This document shows positions 1 through 7,869 of a stretch of 34,116 bases of DNA, in pieces. Under the pieces are notes generated by a model. The model was not told the origin of the DNA, made no database searches, and worked only from the letters and a program-made list of their open reading frames with translations. Where the stretch lies: positions 333,637 to 367,752 of the forward strand of contig NZ_NMUQ01000002.1 in the NCBI RefSeq assembly GCF_002233675.1. Reading direction: 5' to 3'. Origin of the DNA: Paenibacillus herberti. Its GTDB lineage: Bacteria; Bacillota; Bacilli; Paenibacillales; Paenibacillaceae. Positions within the stretch are counted from its first letter, which is position 1. Every line of letters starts with the position of its first letter. The translations under genes and the position numbers were made by a program.

Positions 1-470
1 AAAAGCTACTTGAGAGCTCGAACTCAGGCTACACAACTCGCACCAAGTAACAAAAGCTACTTGAGAGCTCGAACTCAGGCTACACAACTCGCATCAAGTA
101 GCTAAAGCTACTTGAGAGCTCGAACTCAAGCTTCGCAGCTCGCATCAAGTAGCTAAAGCTACTTGAGAGCTCAACTCAGGCTACACAGCTCCCACCAAGT
201 AACAAAAGCTACTTGAGAGCTCGAAATCAAGCTTCGCAGCTCGCACCAAGTAACAAAAGCTACTTGAGAGCTCGAACTCAGGCTACACAACTCGCACCAA
301 GTAACAAAAGCTACTTGAGAGCTCGAACTCAGGCTACACAACTCGCACCAAGTAACAAAAGCTACTTGAGAGCTCGAACTCAGGCTACACAACTCGCACC
401 AAGTAACAAAAGCTACTTGAGAGCTCGAACTCAGGCTACACAACTCGCACCAAGTAACAAAAGCTACTTG
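1..470. repeat. 51-bp tandem repeat array (about 9.2 copies)
   Basis: Repeat units begin at 1, 52, 103, 154, 204, 255, 306, 357, 408 and 459 (last one partial). Each contains the core GCTACTTGAGAGCTCGAACT. The unit is 51 bp, but the copy starting at 154 is 50 bp because one G is missing after GAGCTC. Copies differ by a few substitutions, such as AAGCTTCGCAGCTCG in place of AGGCTACACAACTCG. At two unit junctions (near 95-115 and 146-166) the sequence CAAGTAGCTAAAGCTACTTG is a 9-bp inverted repeat with a 2-nt centre; other junctions are degenerate. The array runs off the window start, so its full copy number is unknown. There are no spacers, so it is not a CRISPR array. Open frames through it exist because 51 is divisible by three, and the 50-bp copy breaks them, so it is probably non-coding. 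Confidence 0.95.
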
Positions 471-510
471 ATTCCCAGGACGGTCGGCTCTTGTTGCCTC
501 CTCTTCCAAC

Positions 511-604
511 TCTCTTGTTCTCTTGTTCTCTTGTTCTCTTGTTCTCTTGTTCTCTTGCTCTCTTGTTCTCTTGTTCTCTTGCTCTCTTGTTCTCTTGTTC
601 TCTC
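511..604. repeat. 8-bp microsatellite (CTCTTGTT)n
   Basis: About 12 tandem copies of CTCTTGTT run here, with occasional T-to-C changes giving CTCTTGCT. The strand reading AACAAGAG is open in all frames and gives artificial Arg-Glu-Gln-Asn-Lys-Thr peptides. There is no ribosome site and no recognisable protein. The tract lies between the 51-bp array and the TraX terminator, so 1-700 is a purely repetitive, gene-free stretch. Nothing else recognisable is seen in 605-700. Confidence 0.93.
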
Positions 605-704
605 GTTGAGCTATATAGTATGGCAAACAATGCGGCCTCGCAGTGCCTCCCTTGTACAGAAAACTTATGCCTTAAAAAACGAGAACTTATACTTATGAGA
701 TAAC

Positions 705-759
705 AAAAAGCAAGGCCCGCCCGCATCCCATCAATGGGACCCGGGCGGGCCTTGCTTTT
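705..759 (-). terminator. Rho-independent terminator of the TraX-family gene
   Basis: A long GC-rich inverted repeat: AAAAGCAAGGCCCGCCCG pairs with CGGGCGGGCCTTGCTTTT around a CATCCC/GGGA-type apical part. On the minus strand it lies about 35 nt past the stop codon at 793 and ends in a T-run (GCTTTTTGTT). The flanking A and T runs are symmetric, so it could also stop plus-strand transcription. Confidence 0.9.
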
Positions 760-792
760 ATCGGAATCCACGAAGTGATAACTAACCCTTCT

Positions 793-1458
793 CTACCTTG
801 CCGAGGCCAACAGGAATTCCACAGCGGCGAGAGCCGCCAAATGCGCCGGATAGAAAGAGCGCCATAACCAGCGCGGAACTCGGATTTTGTTCAGCTCCTC
901 GCGAAGCTCTGCGCCATACATGAGCAGAATCGTCGAAACAATGCTGTATAGCTGAAGCCCCCAACTCGGTCCGACCAATACTAAATACATGACGTTGAGC
1001 AGCAGATGCAGCAGAACGGTCCAACCACGTTGTGAGTAACGATAGATGAGAATAAGCAGCAGCCCGTATCCATTGTAGTCGAACGGTAGTTCAGTCATAA
1101 CAACAAAGGTAAACAATACAAGCGGTACAATAAAGAACCAAGCCGCAATCCGAGGCATTTTTCCCGCCAACAACCAGTCAATCCCATATAACACGAACAC
1201 CGAGACGAGCAACGTAAAGATATTATTGTAACCCGTTGTATCGAATGCCAGCATGTACGGGAGCTGTGTCAACAACGCTAGTACCGCCAGGCGCAACAGA
1301 TATTTAGGCTGGGATGAGGTCATCCGATACCCAACCGTAATTAAATAGGCATAGATGGGAAAGGAAATTCGGCCAATCATTCTCCATACTTGCGAATCGG
1401 GGAAAAACATCAGCCCAACGTGATCGATTAGCATTGTAACGATGGCTAGTAGTTGCAT
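793..1458 (-). CDS. TraX-family integral membrane protein
   Basis: A 221-residue protein of the TraX family (Pfam TraX). It is almost entirely hydrophobic with about six to seven predicted membrane spans. The N-terminus carries the family signature: LIDHVGLMFFP at about residues 11-21 and GRISFPIYAYLI at about 29-40. The F-plasmid member acetylates pilin, but chromosomal Firmicute members have no established substrate, so only membrane acyltransferase-like is inferred. The ATG at 1456-1458 follows a strong AAAGGAGG site seven bases upstream, which fixes the start. It lies about 260 bp downstream of argH on the same strand. That gap shows no convincing argH terminator, so read-through from the arg operon is possible. 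A strong terminator follows the gene. Confidence 0.85.
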   Translation of the reverse strand: MQLLAIVTMLIDHVGLMFFPDSQVWRMIGRISFPIYAYLITVGYRMTSSQPKYLLRLAVLALLTQLPYMLAFDTTGYNNIFTLLVSVFVLYGIDWLLAGKMPRIAAWFFIVPLVLFTFVVMTELPFDYNGYGLLLILIYRYSQRGWTVLLHLLLNVMYLVLVGPSWGLQLYSIVSTILLMYGAELREELNKIRVPRWLWRSFYPAHLAALAAVEFLLASAR

Positions 1459-1719
1459 GAACGGCCTCCTTTCCTAGATTCTGGATTTGCAGCCGCTCCA
1501 AACGTTTCCGTTTCAGCTCGGCCGCCTTGCTGTCTACAGTATAACAATCCCTTGCTGCGCCTGCCATCACACCCGCTTCTCTTCCATCCATTCCCTGCAC
1601 TTCTCCACTGAAAAAGATGATGCCCACTGTCCATACCCGGCATACGGGTTTACAGCAAACAAGCCCCCGTCCTTAAATTGGACAAGAGCTTGCTTATTTA
1701 ATCTTGCTTACCAAGGCTT

Positions 1720-3135
1720 CTACGCCTCAGCCTGAGTATGCTTTTCTATCCAAACAGCGACGCTGTCCAGAGCCAGCGTGGCGCGGCCGATAGCGGCCTC
1801 GACCTGCGGCCGGGCAGTACCGCCGTAAACGTTGCGCGCATTGACGACCGTCTCCGGCTGCAGCACCTCGTAGATACGCTCGTCGAACAGCTCCGAGAAG
1901 CCTTTGAACTCGTCAAGCGTCAGATCCAGCAAGAACTTATTGTTCTCGATGCAGTACAATACCGTCTTGCCGATCACCTCATGCGCCTGGCGGAACGGCA
2001 ACCCTTTGCCAACGAGGAAGTCGGCAATATCGGTGGCGTTGGAGAAGTCCTTGTTGACCGCTTCGCGCATCTGGCCCTTGTTGACCTTCATCGTAGCGAT
2101 CATCGGAGCAAACAGGCGCAGCGCGCCGGACATCGTTTTCACCGTGTCGAACATGCCTTCCTTGTCTTCCTGCATGTCCTTGTTATAGGCAAGCGGCAAT
2201 GATTTGAGCACGGTCAGCAAGCCAACCAGATTGCCGTATACCCGTCCCGTTTTGCCACGTACAAGCTCCGGCACGTCCGGGTTTTTCTTCTGTGGCATGA
2301 TGCTACTGCCGGTGCAGAACGCATCATCCAGCTCCACGAAGCGGAATTCTGTGCTCGACCAGAGGATCAGCTCCTCTGACAGGCGCGACAGATGCATCAT
2401 GATGATGGAGGCATGTGACAGAAACTCCAGAATAAAGTCACGATCACTTACCGCATCCAGGCTGTTCTCATACACACGACCAAAGCCGAGCTGCTCCGCC
2501 ACGAAATGCCGGTCAATCGGGAAAGTCGTTCCCGCCAGCGCACCTGCGCCAAGCGGCAGCGTATCAATGCGCTTGTAGCTGTCCTGCAACCGCTCGATAT
2601 CGCGGCCTAACATGCTCACATACGCCATCAGATGATGGGCGAATAGAATCGGCTGCGCGCGCTGCAAATGTGTATAACCAGGTACGATCGTGTCCAGGTT
2701 TTCCCGAGCCTGACCGATCAGCGCCTCTTGCAAATTGCGAAGCAGTCCAACGAATTCTACGACCCGCGTGCGCAGGTACAAATGCATATCCGTCGCGACT
2801 TGGTCGTTGCGGCTGCGGCCTGTATGCAGCTTGCCACCGACCGGACCAATGTCCTCGATCAGCGCTTTTTCGATATTCATATGAATGTCCTCGTCGGACA
2901 CGCTATAGTCCAGTTCACCGTTACGAATGCGCTCCAGCACCCGCTTCAGGCCGCCCTTAATCGTTTCAACATCCTCGGCTGGCAGAATCTCCTGCTTGCC
3001 GAGCATAGTTACATGCGCCAAGCTGCCGCGCACATCTTCCTCAGCCAGCTCCTTGTCGAACGTAATCGACGCCGTATATTCCTCAACTAGCTGGTCGGTC
3101 TGCTTCGTGAATCGTCCGCCCCATAGTTTACTCAT
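1720..3135 (-). CDS. argH: Argininosuccinate lyase
   Basis: Cytoplasmic enzyme of the last arginine step: argininosuccinate to arginine plus fumarate. The 471-residue protein starts [11 protein letters not shown], the usual family N-terminus. It carries TGRSRNDQ at about 105-112, GYTHLQ with the active-site His near 156, and the fumarase-superfamily signature [12 protein letters not shown] at about 276-287, which includes the catalytic serine loop. An open frame extends 23 codons upstream to 3204, but that stretch is not family-like; the ATG at 3133-3135 has GGGGAGG about 12 nt upstream. Length is normal (about 460-475). It is the last gene of the arg operon. Its start lies 220 bp after argG, and most of that gap is filled by degenerate repeats. 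Confidence 0.95.
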   Translation of the reverse strand: MSKLWGGRFTKQTDQLVEEYTASITFDKELAEEDVRGSLAHVTMLGKQEILPAEDVETIKGGLKRVLERIRNGELDYSVSDEDIHMNIEKALIEDIGPVGGKLHTGRSRNDQVATDMHLYLRTRVVEFVGLLRNLQEALIGQARENLDTIVPGYTHLQRAQPILFAHHLMAYVSMLGRDIERLQDSYKRIDTLPLGAGALAGTTFPIDRHFVAEQLGFGRVYENSLDAVSDRDFILEFLSHASIIMMHLSRLSEELILWSSTEFRFVELDDAFCTGSSIMPQKKNPDVPELVRGKTGRVYGNLVGLLTVLKSLPLAYNKDMQEDKEGMFDTVKTMSGALRLFAPMIATMKVNKGQMREAVNKDFSNATDIADFLVGKGLPFRQAHEVIGKTVLYCIENNKFLLDLTLDEFKGFSELFDERIYEVLQPETVVNARNVYGGTARPQVEAAIGRATLALDSVAVWIEKHTQAEA

Positions 3136-3216
3136 ATTCTTTCCGTGCCTCCCCATTGTAAATGGCAACGGGCCTGCAGACGCCTGTACGTTCTGCAAGC
3201 CCATCTATTATGCTCA

Positions 3217-3383
3217 GCTCAACGCGGCGCCGACTGCTTCGCCATGCTAATGCGGCTCTATTCCACCATCGACTGCATCGCTATGTTAGCCTTTACAGCT
3301 CGACTCCACCATCGACTGCTTCGCCTCTGCTCCACCGCCGACTGCCTCCGCTATGCTACCCCTTGCGGCTCTGCTCCACGCCG
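3217..3383. repeat. Degenerate ~43-bp tandem repeat across the argG 3' end
   Basis: On the minus strand the block GGCGTGGAGCAGAGCCGCAA...GGCAGTC recurs imperfectly about four times: once covering the last codons of argG, then a shortened 26-bp copy, then 43-bp and 39-bp copies ending in GCAGTC, and a fragment. The array therefore includes the argG stop codon and extends into the argG-argH spacer. No function is evident. Confidence 0.7.
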
Positions 3384-4594
3384 GAGGATACTTTCAAGCG
3401 CAGCGCGTTCAGGCGGATAAATCCTGTCGCATCGCCTTGATCATATGCCTGCGAAGGATCGGCCTCCATTGTAGCGATGTCGGGATTGTACAGACTGACT
3501 GGGCTTTTAACGCCAGCGCCGATCACATTGCCCTTGTACAGCTTCAAGCGAACTGTGCCGCTGACGTTCCTCTGACTTTCGTTCACGAGAGCTTGCATTG
3601 CCAGCCGCTCTGGCGCGAACCAGAAGCCGTTGTACACAAGCGTTGCATACTTGGCGATCAGGGAATCACGTAGATGCATGACGTCGCGATCCATCGTCAG
3701 CGATTCCATTTTGCGATGGGCCGTGAACAGAATCGTACCACCCGGAGTTTCGTACACACCACGGCTCTTCATGCCGACAAAACGGTTCTCGACCATGTCA
3801 ACGCGTCCGATACCATGTTTACCGCCAAGCTCATTAAGCTTATCCATCACTTGCAGAGGGCTGAGCGATTCACCGTTGATCGCCGTGCAGTCGCCCTGCT
3901 CGAACGTCAGCTCCACATACTCCGCTTTGTCCGGCGCACGCTCTGGAGACACGCTGAGCACGTACATGCCCTCATTCTCCTCGGAGCTCGGATCGAACCA
4001 AGGGTCCTCCAGCATGCCGCTCTCAAAGCTGATATGCAGCAGGTTGCGGTCCATGGAATAAGGCTTCGACGCGGAAGCCTGTACCGGAATGCCATGTTTC
4101 TCCGCATAGGCAATCATTTCCGCGCGGCCCGGGAACTCCGCCCGGAACTCCTCGCTGCGCCAAGGCGCGATAACCTTGATATCCGGTGCCAGCGCAGCGG
4201 CCGTCAGTTCGAAACGGACTTGGTCATTGCCTTTGCCGGTCGCGCCGTGCGCAATCGCCGTTGCACCCTCAGCGCGTGCAATATCTACCATACGCTTAGC
4301 GATGAGCGGACGCGCGATGGATGTGCCAAGCAGATACTGCCCTTCATAAAGAGCGCCCGATTGGAACATCGGGTAAATGAAGTCTTGCGCGAATTCATCG
4401 CGGAGGTCATCGATGTATACCTTGGAAGCGCCGGTGGCGAGAGCCTTCTCTTCCAGGCCGTCCAGCTCTTCCTTCTGACCGATGTCAGCCGTGAAAGCGA
4501 TGATTTCGGCGTCATAGGTTTCCTTGAGCCATTTCAGAATGACCGATGTATCCAGGCCGCCCGAATAGGCGAGCACGATTTTTTCTTTAGCCAT
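3356..4594 (-). CDS. argG: Argininosuccinate synthase
   Basis: Joins citrulline and aspartate using ATP to give argininosuccinate. The 412-residue protein starts [17 protein letters not shown]; the PP-loop ATP-binding motif AYSGGLDTS is at about residues 9-17. Other family blocks are visible: [22 protein letters not shown] and the YAEKHGIPV region. The open frame runs 30 codons further upstream to 4684, but that part crosses the palindrome at 4630-4652 and is not family-like. The ATG at 4592-4594 has AAGGGGAC upstream. The C-terminal tail ([10 protein letters not shown]) is encoded by the first unit of a degenerate tandem repeat that continues past the stop, so this tail may be a recent addition or erosion of the original end. 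Confidence 0.95.
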   Translation of the reverse strand: MAKEKIVLAYSGGLDTSVILKWLKETYDAEIIAFTADIGQKEELDGLEEKALATGASKVYIDDLRDEFAQDFIYPMFQSGALYEGQYLLGTSIARPLIAKRMVDIARAEGATAIAHGATGKGNDQVRFELTAAALAPDIKVIAPWRSEEFRAEFPGRAEMIAYAEKHGIPVQASASKPYSMDRNLLHISFESGMLEDPWFDPSSEENEGMYVLSVSPERAPDKAEYVELTFEQGDCTAINGESLSPLQVMDKLNELGGKHGIGRVDMVENRFVGMKSRGVYETPGGTILFTAHRKMESLTMDRDVMHLRDSLIAKYATLVYNGFWFAPERLAMQALVNESQRNVSGTVRLKLYKGNVIGAGVKSPVSLYNPDIATMEADPSQAYDQGDATGFIRLNALRLKVSSGVEQSRKG

Positions 4595-4629
4595 GGGATT
4601 TGTCCCCTTCCTAACACTATGAAAAGTTA

Positions 4630-4652
4630 ACCGGGTCAACGGTTGACCCGGT
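4630..4652. promoter_or_regulatory. Perfect palindrome between argF and argG
   Basis: ACCGGGTCAAC and GTTGACCCGGT form an 11-bp inverted repeat around one central base, 35 nt upstream of the argG start codon. As RNA on the minus strand it would fold into a strong hairpin followed by TAACTTTTC, a weak T-tract. It could be an attenuator, an mRNA-processing or stability hairpin, or a DNA operator. The palindrome is seen; the role is inferred. Confidence 0.6.
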
Positions 4653-4671
4653 GAATGATAACTATCACTGA
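4652..4671 (-). promoter_or_regulatory. Possible ArgR (AhrC) operator upstream of argG
   Basis: On the minus strand GTGATAGTTATCATTCAC lies just upstream of the palindrome. It contains the inverted repeat TGATA-GT-TATCA and resembles an ARG box (TGAATWWWWATTCA), but the spacing is not exact. In Bacillus subtilis argGH is a separate AhrC-regulated unit, so an extra operator here would make sense. Weak match, low confidence. Confidence 0.3.
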
Positions 4672-4720
4672 AGGCTTCTGCCATGAAACGTCCATGGATA
4701 AGCCACTGTAAACTCGCTGC

Positions 4721-5701
4721 CTACATCAGTGCGGCCATGATGGCCTTCTGTGCATGCAGGCGATTCTCCGCCTCGTCGAATACGATGGAATGTTTGCCAT
4801 CAATGACGCCTTCGCTGACTTCCTCGCCGCGATGCGCGGGCAGACAGTGCATGAACAGATAGTCGGACTTGGCATGTTTCACCAGTTCCTCGTTGACCTG
4901 GTAGGCAGCAAACGCCTTAATTCGCTCTTTCTGCTCCGCTTCCTGGCCCATGCTCGCCCACACGTCCGTGTACACGATGTCCGCTCCCTCAATCGCTTCG
5001 CGCGGGTCACGGCACACCATAATTTGCGATCCTGTCTCGGATGCAACCGCTTTGGTCTGGCTTACGATACCGGCGTCGGGTTCATAACCTTCCGGCGTTG
5101 CTACGCTCATATGCATGCCAAGCTTGGCTGCGCCCATGAGCAGTGAATGCGCCATATTGTTGCCGTCACCGATGTAAGCAACCTTCAGGCCTTCGAGCTT
5201 GCCTTTGTGCTCCAGCGCAGTCTGATAGTCTGCCATCACCTGACAAGGATGCTCGGAATCCGTCAAACCGTTGATGACCGGAATCGTTGCTCCACGAGCG
5301 AGATCGATGACAGTACGATGCGCAAAAGTACGGATCATAATACCGTCGAGGTAGCGTGAGATTACCTGCGCCGTATCAAGGATTGGCTCGCCACGACCGA
5401 TTTGCAGCTCATTGCCGCTCAGAAACAGCGCGTGTCCTCCCAATTGGTACATGCCTACTTCAAAGCTGACACGTGTGCGGGTCGAAGACTTTTCAAAGAT
5501 CATGCCTAGTGTCTTGCCCTTCAACGGATGATAAACCTCACCGCTCTTCTGGCGGCGCTTCAGCTCAATCGCGAGATCGATTAGGTAGCAAAGCTCTTGC
5601 GGCGTATAGTCAGCGAGCGCGAGGAAGTCGCGCCCCTTGAGGCTGGCGGCCAGCTCCTCGCTGGCGGCTCCGGTCAGAATGGAAGTTTCCTGCATGCTCA
5701 T
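4721..5701 (-). CDS. argF: Ornithine carbamoyltransferase
   Basis: Transfers the carbamoyl group from carbamoyl phosphate to ornithine, giving citrulline. The 326-residue protein has the carbamoyl-phosphate motif SSTRTR at about 72-77, HPCQ at about 151-154, the ornithine loop with SMG at about 250-252, and the catalytic HCLP at about 285-288. The DGNN segment near 179-182 matches the ornithine rather than the aspartate subfamily. ATG at 5699-5701 with AGGTG ten bases upstream; a second in-frame ATG two codons on is also possible. It follows argD by 39 bp in the arg operon. carAB, which would supply carbamoyl phosphate, is not in the window. Confidence 0.95.
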   Translation of the reverse strand: MSMQETSILTGAASEELAASLKGRDFLALADYTPQELCYLIDLAIELKRRQKSGEVYHPLKGKTLGMIFEKSSTRTRVSFEVGMYQLGGHALFLSGNELQIGRGEPILDTAQVISRYLDGIMIRTFAHRTVIDLARGATIPVINGLTDSEHPCQVMADYQTALEHKGKLEGLKVAYIGDGNNMAHSLLMGAAKLGMHMSVATPEGYEPDAGIVSQTKAVASETGSQIMVCRDPREAIEGADIVYTDVWASMGQEAEQKERIKAFAAYQVNEELVKHAKSDYLFMHCLPAHRGEEVSEGVIDGKHSIVFDEAENRLHAQKAIMAALM

Positions 5702-5740
5702 GGGATAAACACCTGCTTTTCTATGAAAATCGAGCTTCCC

Positions 5741-6925
5741 TTACTTGGGAGCCGTTACTGTTTTCTCTTTGAGGACCGCTGCGATAATGCCCACTGCCTG
5801 ATCGATTTCTTCATGGGAAACGAGCAGATTCGGCAGCAGCCGCACTACGTTCGGGCCAGCGGGTACGACGAGCAGCCCGCGCTCCCGCATCGTAGCGATG
5901 ACTTCAGCGACCGGACCCGCGCATTCGATGCCGATCAGCAGGCCGAGCCCGCGAATTTGCTTGACCCATGGGTTGCCCGCGAGCTTCTCGCGAAGCTGGC
6001 CCGTCAAATAGCTGGCTGCGCCCGCCGCGCGGTCGGACAGCCTTTTGCCGGCAATCTCCTGCACCGTCGCCTTGACTACTGCCGAAGCAAGCGGCGTACC
6101 GCCGAACGTCGTGGCATGAGAGCCCGGCGTGAATGCCTCACGCAGGAACTCCTTGGCCAGCACCGCACCAACCGGGAAGCCGCTGCCGAGCCCTTTGGCC
6201 GCTGTGAAAATATCCGGCTGCACACCGTAATGCTCATGTGCAAAAAGCTTACCGGTGCGTCCCATTCCCGTCTGCACCTCGTCAACGATAAGCAGAATAC
6301 CTTTGTTACGGCATAGCTTCGACAGGTCATGCAGGAACTCCGGCTTCACCGGCAGCACGCCACCTTCAGCCTGTACTATCTCCAACATAACCGCCGCAGT
6401 GCGTTCATTCATCGCGTCTTTGACAGCGTCCAGATCATGCATCGGCACCGTCACAAAGCCTTCCGGAAGCGGTAGGAAGCCTTCCTTGACCTTATCCTGA
6501 CCGGTCGCCGTCAGCGTTGCCAATGTCCGTCCGTGGAACGATTGGTCGAACGTGATAATCTCGTAGCGATGCTCGCCCTTCACCTTCTGGAAATAACGCC
6601 GAGCCAGCTTAATCGCACCTTCGTTGGCTTCCGCACCGGAGTTGCAGAAGAAGACCGCATCGGCACAAGTATGCTGCACGAGCAGCTGGGCCGCCTCCTC
6701 CTGTACCGGAATACGGAACAGATTGGACACATGCCATACTTGATCCAGCTGCTGGATCAATGCTTCCTTGATCACCTTGGGCGCGTGGCCCAGGTTCGTA
6801 ACGGCCAGTCCGCACATAAAGTCCAGATACTTGTTTCCCGCGTCGTCCCACAGCCAGCTGCCTTCACCCTTGACGAGTGCCAGTGGATACCTGGCGTAGG
6901 TTGGAAATAATGCCTCTCCGCTCAT
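5741..6925 (-). CDS. argD: Acetylornithine aminotransferase
   Basis: PLP-dependent class III aminotransferase that makes N-acetylornithine from N-acetylglutamate semialdehyde and glutamate. The 394-residue protein starts MSGEALFPTYAR. It shows the PLP phosphate site NSGAEANEGAIKLAR (about 95-109), the conserved IVDEVQTGMGRTG block (about 213-225) and the Schiff-base lysine in TAAKGLGSGFP (about K244). An open frame reaches back to 7102 but encodes Arg-rich, unrelated sequence, much of it overlapping argB. The ATG at 6923-6925 with GGCGGAAAAGAG upstream is the natural start. Length and motifs fit ArgD rather than GABA aminotransferase, and the arg operon context agrees. Confidence 0.93.
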   Translation of the reverse strand: MSGEALFPTYARYPLALVKGEGSWLWDDAGNKYLDFMCGLAVTNLGHAPKVIKEALIQQLDQVWHVSNLFRIPVQEEAAQLLVQHTCADAVFFCNSGAEANEGAIKLARRYFQKVKGEHRYEIITFDQSFHGRTLATLTATGQDKVKEGFLPLPEGFVTVPMHDLDAVKDAMNERTAAVMLEIVQAEGGVLPVKPEFLHDLSKLCRNKGILLIVDEVQTGMGRTGKLFAHEHYGVQPDIFTAAKGLGSGFPVGAVLAKEFLREAFTPGSHATTFGGTPLASAVVKATVQEIAGKRLSDRAAGAASYLTGQLREKLAGNPWVKQIRGLGLLIGIECAGPVAEVIATMRERGLLVVPAGPNVVRLLPNLLVSHEEIDQAVGIIAAVLKEKTVTAPK

Positions 6926-6993
6926 CTCTTTTCCGCCTCTCCGGTTCAAACTATTTCGCCACAACCGCAGCGCATCGCGCCCGGCTCTTCGCG

Positions 6994-7797
6994 TTAAGCC
7001 TCGATAATCGTGCCTACGCCGCCTTCCAGGACGGCGCGGCTCAGCACATTCGGCTCCGTGCCGCTGACGATGGCCACCTCGCGCACATTGCCGTGCAGGC
7101 AAGCCAGCGCCGCCCGCACTTTAGGAATCATGCCGCCGTAAATCTCGCCGCTAGCGATCATTGCCTCAATCTCCACCGCAGTGATACGCGGCATCACTTG
7201 CCGCTCGCCGTCCACGATGCGCAGAATACCCGGCACATCCGTGACAACGATCATCCGTTCCACGCCAAGCTGCGAGGCGACTGCACCCGCCGCCGTATCG
7301 GCGTTGATGTTGTAGCGTTGGCCGGCGCTGTCAATGCCGACAGGTGCGATAACCGGGATGTAACCCATCCCCATCACGCCCTCGATGACCGCCGCATTGA
7401 CTTCCGTTACCTCACCGACGTAACCGATCTCATCGGCATTGGGCACCGGTTTTGCCCCAATGAGCATGCCGTCCACGCCAGACAGACCGATCGCCCGCGC
7501 GCCCGCTCCCTGAATGCGCCGAACGATCTCCTTGTTGATCGTGCCGGACAGCACCATCTCCACAACGTCCAGCACTTCCTCCGTCGTCCGCCGCAGGCCC
7601 CCGACGAATTCCGTCTCGATGCCTAGCTTCTCCAGCGTACCGGAGATGGCGGGGCCGCCGCCATGCACGATGACCGGACGCACACCGCTCTCCTGCAGCT
7701 GACGCAGGTCCTCGAAAAAGGCGGCAGGCAGCGCCGCAAGCGTGCTGCCTCCACATTTCATCACAAAACGCTGTTCCTTTGCCATCCGATTCAGCAT
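6994..7797 (-). CDS. argB: Acetylglutamate kinase
   Basis: Phosphorylates N-acetylglutamate, the second step of the acetylated branch. About 267 residues of amino-acid-kinase fold. The phosphate-binding motifs are KCGGSTL near the N-terminus and VHGGGPAISG. LNINADTAAGAVA binds the substrate region, and the C-terminal IPKVRAAL block is conserved. Three starts are possible: 7836, 7797 (MLNRMAKEQ) and 7785 (MAKEQRF). The site GAGGGG lies 7 nt before the 7797 ATG, so that one is chosen; 7785 would be more typical in sequence with AAGGAG 13 nt away. It lies between argJ (72-nt gap) and argD (68-nt gap). Confidence 0.93.
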   Translation of the reverse strand: MLNRMAKEQRFVMKCGGSTLAALPAAFFEDLRQLQESGVRPVIVHGGGPAISGTLEKLGIETEFVGGLRRTTEEVLDVVEMVLSGTINKEIVRRIQGAGARAIGLSGVDGMLIGAKPVPNADEIGYVGEVTEVNAAVIEGVMGMGYIPVIAPVGIDSAGQRYNINADTAAGAVASQLGVERMIVVTDVPGILRIVDGERQVMPRITAVEIEAMIASGEIYGGMIPKVRAALACLHGNVREVAIVSGTEPNVLSRAVLEGGVGTIIEA

Positions 7798-7869
7798 GCT
7801 CCTTCCCCTCGGCTTTCCAGCCCCGCGCCTGTACACGGGCGGAATGCCGCCAGTCCTTGCTTGCTCTTA

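Noticed and set aside
1-470. Possible CRISPR array
   Set aside because: Units are contiguous with no unique spacers, and no cas genes are present.
171-698. Open frames on both strands through the 51-bp and 8-bp repeats (for example REQENKRT repeats)
   Set aside because: They exist because repeat lengths multiply to whole codons. One 50-bp copy breaks the frame, and the peptides match no repeat protein or ribosome site.
1487-1735. Plus-strand frame in the argH-TraX spacer
   Set aside because: Overlaps the ends of both genes in antisense, low-complexity translation, no ribosome site. Nothing else was recognised in 1459-1719.
3674-4630. 318-codon plus-strand open frame opposite argG
   Set aside because: Shadow of argG; no motif, no plausible start site.
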